DNA of 14,488 bases, from the NCBI GenBank assembly GCA_030064795.1, contig JASJEI010000157.1, positions 1-14,488 of the forward strand, in the 5' to 3' direction. The position numbers and the translations under genes were made by a program. The stretch comes from Pleurocapsa sp. MO_226.B13 (GTDB lineage: Bacteria; Cyanobacteriota; Cyanobacteriia; Cyanobacteriales; Xenococcaceae). Under the pieces are notes generated by a model. That model worked only from the letters and a program-made list of their open reading frames with translations. It was not told where the DNA came from and did no database searches. Each line of letters opens with the position of its first letter. The stretch's first letter is position 1. Shown piece by piece: positions 6,949 through 13,958 of this stretch.

Positions 6949-8541
6949 GCCCAACTTTTGTCTAATTCTGCTAGTTAACATCTCAAGTTCGGGCAATTTT
7001 AACTGAAAGGCGATCGCACCAAAGATAACGATCGCGATTCCGCTGGCAACACTCAATTCAACTAACAACAAGAATAAATTATCGTTACCGATTGTTGTCT
7101 CCCAAACCTGACTTACTCCGTAACTAGCTAATCCCGCCACTGCTGTAGCGATAAACAGCCCTAAAATATCTTTACTCCACTCTAACCAGGGCAAACCATT
7201 TAAACGAAGGTGCAAAATCCAAATAAATGCCGTCATCGAAATAATATTTACCCCTACTGTTGCCATAACCAATCCTGGTGCGCCAAAAGCATCGATTAAA
7301 AAATAATCGAGGATAGCATTAAGAAAAATATTAATAATGCTGACTTTGAAAGGCGTTTCTCCATCTCCCAAAGCATAAAACACTCTGATTAAAACGTCTC
7401 TGCCCATATAGAAAAACATCCCAAAACCGTAAACAACTAGTAAAGAAGCGACAAAACGAGAAGCTTCCGAGCTAAATTGCCCACGCTCAAACGCTAGCTT
7501 GATAATGGGTAAGGAAAGAGACATAAAAATCGCCGTAAAAGGCAGCATACTCAGCGCACCCAGAAATATCCCTTGACGTATTCTTTGTTTCAATTCCTGC
7601 CAGTTTTCGGGAGCGGTTAGGCGAGAAAAGACGGGATAAAAAGGGACTAAGATCGCATTAGAAATAATCCCCAAGGGAGTAATAAAAATAAAAGTAGCAT
7701 TTTGAATCGCAGCAGCAGCACCAGCTATACCAGAAACAAAAAATTGATCGACATTGAGATTGACGTATAACATTCCCGAAGAGAGAGTGGCGGGAATCAT
7801 GATTTTAAACACTTCGATCGCTCCAGGAGTATTTAAATTAAACCGCAATCTTAACGTCCCCATCCCGACGCGCCATTGAACGATTAATTGAGCCAGCCAT
7901 TGCAAAATTGCTCCCCCCAAGGTTGCACTCGCTAAGACAAATGCCCCCAGTCGAAAATATTGGGGTGTATTTAATTGTTCGCCAAATCTCCATAAGACTC
8001 CCGCTATACCCGTAGTAATTACCGCACTGGAAAATAGAGGACTAATACTAGGAAGCAAGTAACTATCAGCTGCGTTAAGTGTACCAAAACCAATGCCAAT
8101 CAACCCCGCTAAAAGAGCCATCGGGGCCATAATTTGTAGTTGCAAAGTAGCTAGCTGTTTTACTTCAGGTGCTAATCCTGGACCCAAAATCGCAATAAAA
8201 TTACCTGCAAAAACGACAATTATCGCCGTGACTATAATTAGTAAAATACTGACTAGAGTCGAAACCGTTTCGACAATTTCGGGGGCTTCGGATTTATCTT
8301 TTTTAGCTAGTACACTAACTAAAGCACTGTGAAAAGGACCGTTAATGCCACCAATCAAAACAAAGAGAAAGCCTGGAATAGTATAGGCATAGGCGTAAGC
8401 GTTTTTTACCGCACCAATGCCAAAAGCTGCCGAAACTACCAACTCACGGACAAAACCAAACAGTTTACTAACCAAAGTTGCGATCGCCACTAGTTTGGCA
8501 ATATTACCCACCGAGGGAGATGATTTTTTATTTGCAGTCAC
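6943..8541 (-). CDS. murJ: Lipid II flippase MurJ (MviN family)
   Basis: 532 residues, a usual size for MurJ with 14 predicted membrane helices; hydrophobic segments are spread along its whole length. Family marks seen: SKLFGFVRELVVSAAFG at 25-41, with Arg32 in the position of the conserved helix-1 arginine; the GGINGPFHSALVSVL stretch at about 64-78, equivalent to the G-x-F-x-x-A-F motif after helix 2; and FYALGDGETPFKVSIINI in the second half, matching the F-Y-A-x-x-D-x-x-T-P signature of the family. MurJ moves lipid II across the inner membrane for peptidoglycan synthesis. The start is GTG (8541-8539), supported by the absence of another start before the conserved region. It is divergent from the TPR gene with 89 bp between and converges on the kinase gene. 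Confidence 0.95.
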   Translation of the reverse strand: MTANKKSSPSVGNIAKLVAIATLVSKLFGFVRELVVSAAFGIGAVKNAYAYAYTIPGFLFVLIGGINGPFHSALVSVLAKKDKSEAPEIVETVSTLVSILLIIVTAIIVVFAGNFIAILGPGLAPEVKQLATLQLQIMAPMALLAGLIGIGFGTLNAADSYLLPSISPLFSSAVITTGIAGVLWRFGEQLNTPQYFRLGAFVLASATLGGAILQWLAQLIVQWRVGMGTLRLRFNLNTPGAIEVFKIMIPATLSSGMLYVNLNVDQFFVSGIAGAAAAIQNATFIFITPLGIISNAILVPFYPVFSRLTAPENWQELKQRIRQGIFLGALSMLPFTAIFMSLSLPIIKLAFERGQFSSEASRFVASLLVVYGFGMFFYMGRDVLIRVFYALGDGETPFKVSIINIFLNAILDYFLIDAFGAPGLVMATVGVNIISMTAFIWILHLRLNGLPWLEWSKDILGLFIATAVAGLASYGVSQVWETTIGNDNLFLLLVELSVASGIAIVIFGAIAFQLKLPELEMLTSRIRQKLGR

Positions 8542-8630
8542 AGTATACAGATATGAGCAATAGAGTTCGATATATTATACGGTTGTAAGTTAAAGGCTTA
8601 TTTATTGTCTGTAGTCTCTAAAATCTCCTT
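8542..8630. promoter_or_regulatory. Divergent promoter region between murJ and the TPR gene
   Basis: Only 89 bp separate the two start codons, so both promoters must lie here or overlap the coding ends. The AT-rich core ATATATTATA (about 8570-8579) offers a -10-like element on each strand. No confident -35 box is seen for either side. Confidence 0.4.
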
Positions 8631-9923
8631 ATGAGTAAATTAGAACATCCTTACCTCAAACTAATCGACGTTTTATTAAACAATCCCCGAGAGCAAGAGA
8701 TTAACATCTTAAATGCTAATCAAAAATTAGTGAACCAAGAGTTTATTAGTTGCTTAATGTCTGTCGGGGAAAAATTAAACCGCTCTGGCGATCTAGCTTC
8801 AGCGGAGCGTTTGATTAATTTGGCAGGTAAGTTATTACAGCTACAAAAAGCTAACTCTTCTAGTACTCAACGCAGAGAATACTTCGAGTTTTTGATGACT
8901 TTGTTACAAAAGGTATCAGATAAAGTCGAGCCGAGGCAAATTTATGCCTTAATTCGACAAAATCAAGACAAACTCGACCAAAATTCGACCAAGATTTTAA
9001 GATACTGGGCAAATGAAACTATCTTATCCGTAAATCCTCAGCAGCAAAGAGCGATCGCCAGCGATCTGGTTAATTTTGGCAATCTGATTAGCAGTTTTCC
9101 CGCAGGAGATAAATCCAACAACATCGAGTTAGCAATTGTCGGTTACGAAGCAGCCTTACGAGTCTACAAGCCAATTAAATTTCCCAAAGATTGGGCAACG
9201 ATTCAATCCAACCTAGGAAATGCTTATCGCGATCGCGTTTTGGGTAGTCGTCAAGAAAATATCGAACAGGCTCTGGCTACCTATCGTCTAGCCCTAGAAG
9301 TAATTACCAAAGACAAATATCCCTTCCTCTGGGGCAACGTGCAGCGCAATCTCGGTATTGCCTATACCTATAGAATCGAAGGCGATAAAAGCCAAAATAT
9401 CGAACAGGCAATAACTTGTTACAATCGCGCTTTATCCGTCCATACTTTAGAAGCTTATCCCCAGGATTGGGCAGCCAGCCAAAATAATCTAGGTGACATT
9501 TATCCCAACCGCCTGGTGGGTGAGAAAGCGGAAAATATCGAAATCGCGATCGCTCATCTAGAACGGGCTTTGTCAGTCTATACCCTCTCTGCTAATCCCC
9601 ATCGTTGGGCGATGTTACAAAATAATTTAGGCAATGCTTTTCAATCTCGCATCAAAGGCGATCGCAGCAGCAATATCGAACGCTCGATCGCTCACTATCA
9701 AAACGCCCTCTCCATCCATACCCTAGAAAAATTCCCTTACAACTGGGCAATGCTCAACAACAATCTTGGTGGTGCTTATCGTCATCGAGTAAAAGGCGAT
9801 CGAGAGGATAATCAACGTCAGGCGATCGCTTTTCTTAACAAAGCTTTACTCGTCTACACTCAAGATAAATTTCCCCGTCAATGGGCGGAGATTCAACATA
9901 ACATTAGCAATATTGGGAAATAA
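8631..9923 (+). CDS. TPR-type repeat protein of the CHAT-associated kind, without a CHAT domain
   Basis: 430 residues. The N-terminal domain (about 1-75, LLNNPREQEINILNANQKLV) resembles the start of long cyanobacterial TPR-CHAT proteins. From residue 141 come six consecutive 46-residue repeats (141-186, then five from 187 to 416), with pattern W-A-x-x-Q-x-N-L-G-x-A-Y-x-x-R-x-x-G-D-x-x-x-N-I-E-x-A-I-x-x-Y-x-x-A-L-x-V-x-T, and a 14-residue partial seventh that ends the protein. In the usual architecture a caspase-like CHAT domain follows; here the frame stops soon after the repeats and a heptamer repeat begins at once. It is either a stand-alone scaffold or a truncated CHAT protein. The repeats probably bind protein partners; no enzymatic domain is visible. 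ATG start, with no strong Shine-Dalgarno. Converges on the LRV-type pseudogene. Confidence 0.85.
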   Translation: MSKLEHPYLKLIDVLLNNPREQEINILNANQKLVNQEFISCLMSVGEKLNRSGDLASAERLINLAGKLLQLQKANSSSTQRREYFEFLMTLLQKVSDKVEPRQIYALIRQNQDKLDQNSTKILRYWANETILSVNPQQQRAIASDLVNFGNLISSFPAGDKSNNIELAIVGYEAALRVYKPIKFPKDWATIQSNLGNAYRDRVLGSRQENIEQALATYRLALEVITKDKYPFLWGNVQRNLGIAYTYRIEGDKSQNIEQAITCYNRALSVHTLEAYPQDWAASQNNLGDIYPNRLVGEKAENIEIAIAHLERALSVYTLSANPHRWAMLQNNLGNAFQSRIKGDRSSNIERSIAHYQNALSIHTLEKFPYNWAMLNNNLGGAYRHRVKGDREDNQRQAIAFLNKALLVYTQDKFPRQWAEIQHNISNIGK

Positions 9924-9924
9924 A

Positions 9925-9946
9925 GTTGTTAGTTGTTAGTTGTTAG
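9925..9946. repeat. Heptamer tandem repeat (GTTGTTA)3
   Basis: Three exact copies of GTTGTTA start two bases after the TPR gene's stop codon. On the minus strand the same bases encode the last residues (TNN) and the stop codon of the LRV-type reading frame, so the repeat has expanded into, or defined, the 3' end of that gene. Such short tandem repeats are common between cyanobacterial genes. Confidence 0.8.
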
Positions 9947-10427
9947 TTCTATTAGCTACAGCAGCGCGAATTTCTACCATTGGATCTCGTGCCAGTTTAG
10001 CTAAAGTCTCAGTAGAAGTATTAGGATTTCTGGCTACAGATTCTACAACCGATAAATCTCGATTTTTTGCTAATTTATCTAAGATAGATTGTGGAGTTTT
10101 AATACCTGTAGCTATAGAACAACGTATCAAAATATCATCATGATTAGCAGCCCAATCTAAATAAAATTAGGGCAAGATTTTGTTAAAACAATTGGAATTT
10201 GCACTACATAAATCTGAAAAAAAGTGAGGATTTTCCAACAATAACAAATCGAGCGCGGGATTACTCAAAACTGCTTGCGGAAATTGGCGAAATAATTCTC
10301 TTAGGGTTTCTGGTGATGCGTTGGGATGTCGCGCTACTTGCTGACAAATAGTAGGATCGCCAGACTTGATTAACTCTGCTAAATTTTTCTCAGAAGTTTC
10401 TGGCGCGATTTGTTGAGACTTTTCCAT
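9936..10427 (-). pseudogene. LRV/HEAT-like repeat protein gene interrupted by one in-frame TAA
   Basis: One minus-strand frame runs from ATG at 10427 to TAA at 9938-9936, broken only by a TAA at 10169-10167. Read through, it gives 163 positions with no frame change. Across the stop the text stays protein-like: ...FNKILP, stop, FYLDWAANHDDILIRCSIATG. The downstream part carries two clear repeats, TPQSILDKLAKNRDLSVVES-VA and NTSTETLAKLARDPMVEIRA-AVA, matching leucine-rich-variant (LRV) or HEAT-like repeats; the upstream part has similar units (DPTICQQVARHPNASPETLR). This is best explained as a nonsense mutation in a formerly intact gene, a single base change from a sense codon. Sequencing error or readthrough are alternatives. 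The frame ends inside a heptamer repeat, so the original C-terminus may also be lost. LRV/HEAT repeats are usually protein-binding; role here unknown. Confidence 0.7.
10167..10427 (-). CDS. 86-residue product of the interrupted LRV-type gene
   Basis: This is what would be translated if the internal TAA terminates. It opens MEKSQQIAPETSEKNLAELI, has one repeat-like unit at about 20-50 (ICQQVARHPNASPETLRELF), and a Leu-rich stretch LDLLLLENPHFF at 59-70. It ends in the middle of a repeat. If translated, it is a truncated solenoid. The downstream half (codons from about 10166 to 9936) would need its own start, for which TTG at 10130 is the first candidate and has no clear ribosome binding site. 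Confidence 0.45.
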   Translation of the reverse strand: MEKSQQIAPETSEKNLAELIKSGDPTICQQVARHPNASPETLRELFRQFPQAVLSNPALDLLLLENPHFFSDLCSANSNCFNKILP

Positions 10428-10486
10428 TAATAACAGGCATCTTAAATTTACTCACTAGAAATAACTTTAAAAACCCAAAGTTAAAT

Positions 10487-10537
10487 TTGATATTAGAGTA
10501 ATTTAACAGCTAATTTAAATCTAATCATTAATATCAA
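10487..10537. repeat. Perfect 9-bp inverted repeat, 33-base spacer
   Basis: TTGATATTA (10487-10495) and TAATATCAA (10529-10537). It lies upstream of the LRV-type gene on the minus strand and could be an operator or a chance AT-rich palindrome. Confidence 0.4.
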
Positions 10538-10568
10538 GTTAGGTTGAACAGCTAAATATTTTGACTTA

Positions 10569-10596
10569 GGGAATTGGGAGATTGGGGGATTGGGGG
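10569..10596 (+). repeat. G-rich tandem repeat; G-quadruplex-type motif
   Basis: Four G-tracts, GGG, GGG, GGGGG and GGGGG, are separated by AATT, AGATT and ATT. This satisfies the simple G3+N1-7 quadruplex pattern and is also a decayed repeat of GATTGGGG, a motif common in cyanobacterial intergenic DNA. Confidence 0.6.
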
Positions 10597-10722
10597 ATCG
10601 CCCTTAATTTTAAGCAATCATCCGTACTTAATACAGAAGATAATTGGCAGTTTTCTCTGCATCTTTTTAAGTCACTAGGAAATTGTCATTTTGGTTACAA
10701 AATTTTATATTTTGACCAACGT

Positions 10723-10763
10723 TCACAGATTACTCCGTCGTCTTAAGGCGGAGTAGTCTGTGA
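10723..10763. repeat. Strong 15-bp hairpin, IS200/IS605-end-like or 3'-end structure of the fusion gene
   Basis: Arms at 10723-10737 (TCACAGATTACTCCG) and 10749-10763 (CGGAGTAGTCTGTGA) pair over 15 bp with a single G-U wobble; the loop is TCGTCTTAAGG. The apex CTCCGTCGTCTTAAGGCGGAG-like core resembles the imperfect hairpins at the ends of IS200/IS605-type elements and TnpB-associated RNAs. No transposase or TnpB is present. It lies 105 bp beyond the stop of the minus-strand IsiA-PsaL gene and could mark its transcript's 3' end, though no T-run follows on either strand. Confidence 0.5.
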
Positions 10764-10867
10764 CTAAGCCCCAAGATGTTTAAGTCTTCAGCAAATATCA
10801 TTCCTGCCTGACGACCAAGATGATAATTGGTTTGGAAGACGATACAACTGTTAAAAAATTTTGAACC

Positions 10868-12376
10868 CTAGAAGTTGCCACTGAAGATAGTTTTTAGCAC
10901 TTCAAGATTGTCGTAAATCAAATAGGCAACTAAACTACCTCCCAAACCGCCAACCAGAAAAGCGACAGTAAATTGATTCCAGCCACCCGTGGTTTTAAGT
11001 TCGTTAGGCACATCGGGGTTGGCAGTAGAGTAGGTGGGAAAATTAGACCGCCATTCCTTATTCAAGGAAGCTACACCATAGATAGCCAAACAGACTGTTA
11101 GAATTATCACTAATCCACCAGCACTAAGCAAGCCAATTAAATTTCCCTGTTCGCTATTTCGTTGAGGGCCTAGTAAAGCAAATGGGCCAAAGAGTAAATA
11201 CCCGTGTGCCATGCCAATTTCCAATCCTCGAAACAAGGGAGAAAGACCAGAACGATAAAAGGGTATATTGCTCAACCACCACCTACTAAAATCTGAAGAA
11301 TTAAGGGGAGTTTTTAAGTTACCCACCAAAGGCTCTTCAGAGACAACTAAAGAAACTGCTTTCCCATCAAGATCGAAACCAGCTTCCCTGCTTCTAGCGC
11401 GAACAGCGTGCCAGATATGACCCAAAAGAAACAAGATGGCAAATGCAAAGTGAAATGTCGCCAGCCATCCCCTGGAAGTGACTATTCCCGTATCGCTTTG
11501 AATTAAACCGACCTGTCCGTAAAAGACTTCGGGATATGCGGTGGCATTAACAGTACAAAAATAGGCAGCCAAAAATCCCATGTAGGAAATTGCTGCCAAA
11601 CTATAAGAAAGATAGGCTTCGCCCGAATATACTAGCACCCGACGCGCCCAGTTAAAAGGCTTAGTAGCAAGATGCCAAAAGCCACCCAAGATACAAAGCG
11701 AACCTATCCATAAATGACCGCCGACTAGATCTTCTAAGTTATCGACTGCTGCCATTCCTGACTTGCCAAAAGCCCCAAACAAGTAACCAAAGATAGTTGC
11801 AGGATTAACCGTTGGATCGGTGATAATTCTCACACGTCCCCCTCCCGACCAGGGATCGAAAATACCACCCCAGAACATAGCTTTGAAGACCAGCAAAAAT
11901 GCACCAATACCTAACAAAATTAAATGAATACCGACGATTGTAGTCATCTTGTCGGTATCTTTCCAGTCGTAGCCAAAAAAGCCACCGAAAGTATCATCTT
12001 GCTTTAATACTGCTGGTCCAATTAGAGAATGATAGATTCCACCTGCGCCTAATACTGCCGAGGAAATTAGATGCAACACTCCAATTACAAAATAGGGATA
12101 GGTGTCAATAACCTGTCCGTCATCACCTATACCAAAGCCTAAAGTAGCCAGATGAGGTAACAGAATTAAACCCTGTTCGTACATTGGTAAATCAGGATTA
12201 TAGTTTGACAACTCAAATAAAGTCATCGCTCCAGCCCAAAAGAAGATTAATGCAGCTTGGGCAATATGCGCTCCTAGTAATTTACCAGAAAGATCTTTTA
12301 AACGAGCGTTACCTGCCCACCAAGGAATATCGACAATGCGATCGCTCCCTTGGGAATTTTTCATTATGGCGGTCAC
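10868..12376 (-). CDS. IsiA/CP43-like chlorophyll antenna protein fused to a C-terminal PsaL-like domain
   Basis: 502 residues. Residues about 17-335 are an IsiA/Pcb (CP43-like) antenna with six membrane helices: [13 protein letters not shown] 19-31, [11 protein letters not shown] 46-56, NLEDLVGGH 213-221, [10 protein letters not shown] 251-260 and GHIWHAVRA 319-327. Histidines that would bind chlorophyll are kept at 37, 75, 102, 151, 221, 235, 309, 320 and 323. After a linker (about 336-357) comes a PsaL-like domain (358-495): [20 protein letters not shown] at 374-393, [10 protein letters not shown] 397-406, and [14 protein letters not shown] 464-477, with three hydrophobic segments. This fusion class has been described in cyanobacteria (CBPV or IsiA-PsaL type, as I recall) and is expected to attach extra chlorophyll to photosystem I through the PsaL-like part. 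GTG start with a strong GGAGG eight bases ahead. Divergent from isiA; probably induced with it under iron limitation. Confidence 0.95.
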   Translation of the reverse strand: MTAIMKNSQGSDRIVDIPWWAGNARLKDLSGKLLGAHIAQAALIFFWAGAMTLFELSNYNPDLPMYEQGLILLPHLATLGFGIGDDGQVIDTYPYFVIGVLHLISSAVLGAGGIYHSLIGPAVLKQDDTFGGFFGYDWKDTDKMTTIVGIHLILLGIGAFLLVFKAMFWGGIFDPWSGGGRVRIITDPTVNPATIFGYLFGAFGKSGMAAVDNLEDLVGGHLWIGSLCILGGFWHLATKPFNWARRVLVYSGEAYLSYSLAAISYMGFLAAYFCTVNATAYPEVFYGQVGLIQSDTGIVTSRGWLATFHFAFAILFLLGHIWHAVRARSREAGFDLDGKAVSLVVSEEPLVGNLKTPLNSSDFSRWWLSNIPFYRSGLSPLFRGLEIGMAHGYLLFGPFALLGPQRNSEQGNLIGLLSAGGLVIILTVCLAIYGVASLNKEWRSNFPTYSTANPDVPNELKTTGGWNQFTVAFLVGGLGGSLVAYLIYDNLEVLKTIFSGNF

Positions 12377-12384
12377 AATTGAAA

Positions 12385-12389
12385 CCTCC
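12385..12389 (-). promoter_or_regulatory. Ribosome binding site fixing the GTG start of the fusion gene
   Basis: GGAGG on the minus strand, eight bases before GTG at 12376. The next in-frame ATG (codon 5) would sit 20 bases from it, so the GTG is preferred. Confidence 0.8.
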
Positions 12390-12431
12390 CTGTTTATCTA
12401 TTGACTTTAATTTTCAATAATTTTATCAATT

Positions 12432-12461
12432 ACCATACAGGTAAACCCGAGTTATTGACAA
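12432..12461 (-). promoter_or_regulatory. Possible promoter of the IsiA-PsaL gene
   Basis: On the minus strand TTGTCA (12461-12456) and TATGGT (12437-12432) are separated by 18 bases, 5/6 and 4/6 matches to the -35 and -10 consensus, about 55 bases ahead of the start codon. Weak match; the true start site needs mapping. Confidence 0.3.
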
Positions 12462-12534
12462 GTATTTTAAAAAATCTACTAAAAATACTCGTAACTAATG
12501 GTTTGCAATTGAAGCTCGATCGCTCTAAATATTT

Positions 12535-12571
12535 AGTATTGTTAAACCAAATAAATTGTAAAGACAATACT
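12535..12571. repeat. Perfect 8-bp inverted repeat in the isiA divergent region
   Basis: AGTATTGT (12535-12542) and ACAATACT (12564-12571) flank a 21-base AT-rich spacer. Each arm is also flanked outside by a CGATCG (12518-12523 and 12572-12577). It sits near the middle of the divergent region and could be a dimeric regulator site or a leader hairpin. Confidence 0.45.
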
Positions 12572-12654
12572 CGATCGAGAAAGAAACTAGATTTGCCAAG
12601 TAAAAACTACAATGTATGCAGTTTTTGTAAACTTTTTTGAATTATAACTTGCAA

Positions 12655-12669
12655 ATTATTATCAATAAT
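12655..12669. promoter_or_regulatory. AT-rich palindrome upstream of isiA; candidate Fur-like site
   Basis: ATTATT-ATC-AATAAT lies about 80 bp before the isiA start codon. Its composition and dyad resemble Fur-type operators, but the match to the GATAAT/ATTATC consensus is only partial, so this is a candidate by position more than by sequence. Confidence 0.3.
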
Positions 12670-12734
12670 GCAAAATTAAATTGTTGCTAACTTATTGAGA
12701 ATAATAACTAGTAACAAGTTTGACAAAATTAGTT

Positions 12735-12740
12735 AAGAGG
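12735..12740 (+). promoter_or_regulatory. Ribosome binding site fixing the TTG start of isiA
   Basis: AAGAGG stands seven bases before TTG at 12748. The resulting N-terminus, MQTYDKP, matches the usual IsiA start (MQTYGNP), so both spacing and homology support TTG. Confidence 0.75.
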
Positions 12741-12747
12741 TTTCGTT

Positions 12748-13854
12748 TTGCAGACATACGATAAACCGCAAAGTCAGGTTAGATACGATTGGTGGGCGGG
12801 CAATGCTCGTTTTGCCAATCTGTCGGGCTTATTTATTGCTGCCCATGTAGCCCAAGCTGCATTAATCGTCTTTTGGGCAGGTGCATTTACATTTTTTGAA
12901 CTATCCCAGTTCGATCCATCTCTGCCGATGGGCGAACAAGGTTTGATTTTGATTCCTCACCTAGCTACTTTAGGTTTGGGTGTGGGTGAAGGAGGACAGG
13001 TGGTCGATACCTATCCCATGTTCGTTGTTGGTGCGGTACACTTGATTTCCTCTGCCGTATTGGGTGCGGGAGCGTTATTTCATACCTTTAAAGCACCAAG
13101 CGATTTAAAAAATGCTACAGGGAAAGCTAGCGATTTTCATTTTGAATGGGACGATCCTAAACAATTAGGGATTATTCTGGGGCATCATCTATTGTTTTTA
13201 GGCATCGGTGCATTGGCTTTGGTTGCCAGAGCAATGTTTTTTGGCGGACTCTATGATGTCAACATTCAAGATGTGCGTGTCGTCACCGATCCTACTTTAA
13301 ATCCGCTCACGATCTTTGGCTATCAAACCCATTTTGCCCAGGTTGATAACTTAGAAGATTTAGTAGGTGGTCATATTTATGTCGGTTTCTTGCTCATTGG
13401 TGGCGGAATCTGGCATATTATCACCCCTCCTTTAGAGTGGGCAAAGAAACAATTAATCTTTTCGGGAGAGGCAATTTTATCCTATTCTCTGGGTGGTATT
13501 GCTTTAGCTGGCTTTGTCGCTGCTTATTATTGTGCGGTGAATACTTTGGCTTACCCTACAGAATTTTATGGTGCAACTTTGAGCATCAAGTTGGGAGTCG
13601 TGCCTTATTTTAAAGATACGGTTGCTTTACCTCCAGGTACTCATACTGCTCGCTGTTGGTTGGCTAACGCCCATTTCTTCCTCGCATTTTTCTTTTTACA
13701 GGGTCATCTCTGGCACGCTTTAAGGGCGATCGGCTTTGACTTTAGACGAGTTATAACAGCTTTAGACAATGCGGGAACTCCCCAATCGGGCGAACCTGTG
13801 ATGAGCAGATCCCAGGCGACAGCCAAACCAGCTACAGAGGGGGCTGGGGATTAG
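12748..13854 (+). CDS. isiA: Iron-stress-induced chlorophyll-binding protein IsiA (CP43')
   Basis: 368 residues, against about 340-350 for typical IsiA; the extra length is a polar tail (about 341-368, rich in Ser, Thr, Ala and Pro). The N-terminus [20 protein letters not shown] at 15-27, [17 protein letters not shown] at 31-47, [17 protein letters not shown] at 101-117, GHHLLFLG 145-152, [20 protein letters not shown] 188-207, [13 protein letters not shown] 221-233 and [16 protein letters not shown] 317-332 all match canonical IsiA closely. Likely chlorophyll-ligating histidines are kept (33, 71, 98, 112, 146/147, 209, 223, 309, 320, 323). IsiA forms rings round photosystem I and free aggregates that harvest or dissipate light, chiefly in iron deficiency. 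TTG start. Followed after 104 bp by another IsiA-family gene, not by flavodoxin isiB as in several model strains. Divergent from the IsiA-PsaL gene. Confidence 0.95.
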   Translation: MQTYDKPQSQVRYDWWAGNARFANLSGLFIAAHVAQAALIVFWAGAFTFFELSQFDPSLPMGEQGLILIPHLATLGLGVGEGGQVVDTYPMFVVGAVHLISSAVLGAGALFHTFKAPSDLKNATGKASDFHFEWDDPKQLGIILGHHLLFLGIGALALVARAMFFGGLYDVNIQDVRVVTDPTLNPLTIFGYQTHFAQVDNLEDLVGGHIYVGFLLIGGGIWHIITPPLEWAKKQLIFSGEAILSYSLGGIALAGFVAAYYCAVNTLAYPTEFYGATLSIKLGVVPYFKDTVALPPGTHTARCWLANAHFFLAFFFLQGHLWHALRAIGFDFRRVITALDNAGTPQSGEPVMSRSQATAKPATEGAGD

Positions 13855-13958
13855 GGAAGTCCTATGGCATTGTTCTTATCGTGTTCTCATAAATAGCTTA
13901 GTGCAAATATTGGATTGCATTAGGCTTTTCTTTTCATTTAGATACAAATTGAAAACTT

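Larger units (their letters stand above)
10428..10867. other. 440-bp non-coding region with repeats and a strong hairpin
   Basis: No protein gene found on either strand. It contains a 9-bp inverted repeat (10487-10537), a direct repeat AACAGCTAA (10505-10513 and 10547-10555), a G-rich repeat (10569-10596) and the long hairpin at 10723-10763, each listed separately. Mostly AT-rich, it looks like a scar or buffer between the LRV pseudogene and the antenna cluster. Confidence 0.6.
12377..12747. promoter_or_regulatory. Divergent control region between the IsiA-PsaL gene and isiA
   Basis: 371 bp, AT-rich, with no convincing gene. It holds two inverted repeats (12535-12571; 12655-12669), a promoter-like pair for the minus-strand gene and a ribosome binding site for each flanking gene. 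A shared regulator acting in both directions is plausible. isiA promoters in cyanobacteria are typically Fur-controlled and iron-regulated, but no close match to the Fur-box consensus was found by eye. Confidence 0.6.

Noticed and set aside
9925..9946. CRISPR-like repeat
   Set aside because: Seven-base units without spacers; a short tandem repeat, not a CRISPR array.
9940..10143. 67-codon plus-strand frame
   Set aside because: Antisense to the LRV-type repeats, which show a clear protein pattern on the minus strand.
10723..10763. Intrinsic terminator
   Set aside because: The stem is strong but no T-run follows on either strand, so it was listed as a hairpin of uncertain role.
12401..12640. 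79-codon plus-strand frame in the isiA divergent region
   Set aside because: TTG start without ribosome binding site, AT-driven composition, and it covers the promoter region and the palindrome at 12535-12571.
13855..13958. Terminator between isiA and the next antenna gene
   Set aside because: Only a 5-bp TGCAA/TTGCA dyad is visible, without a T-run, which is too weak to call.
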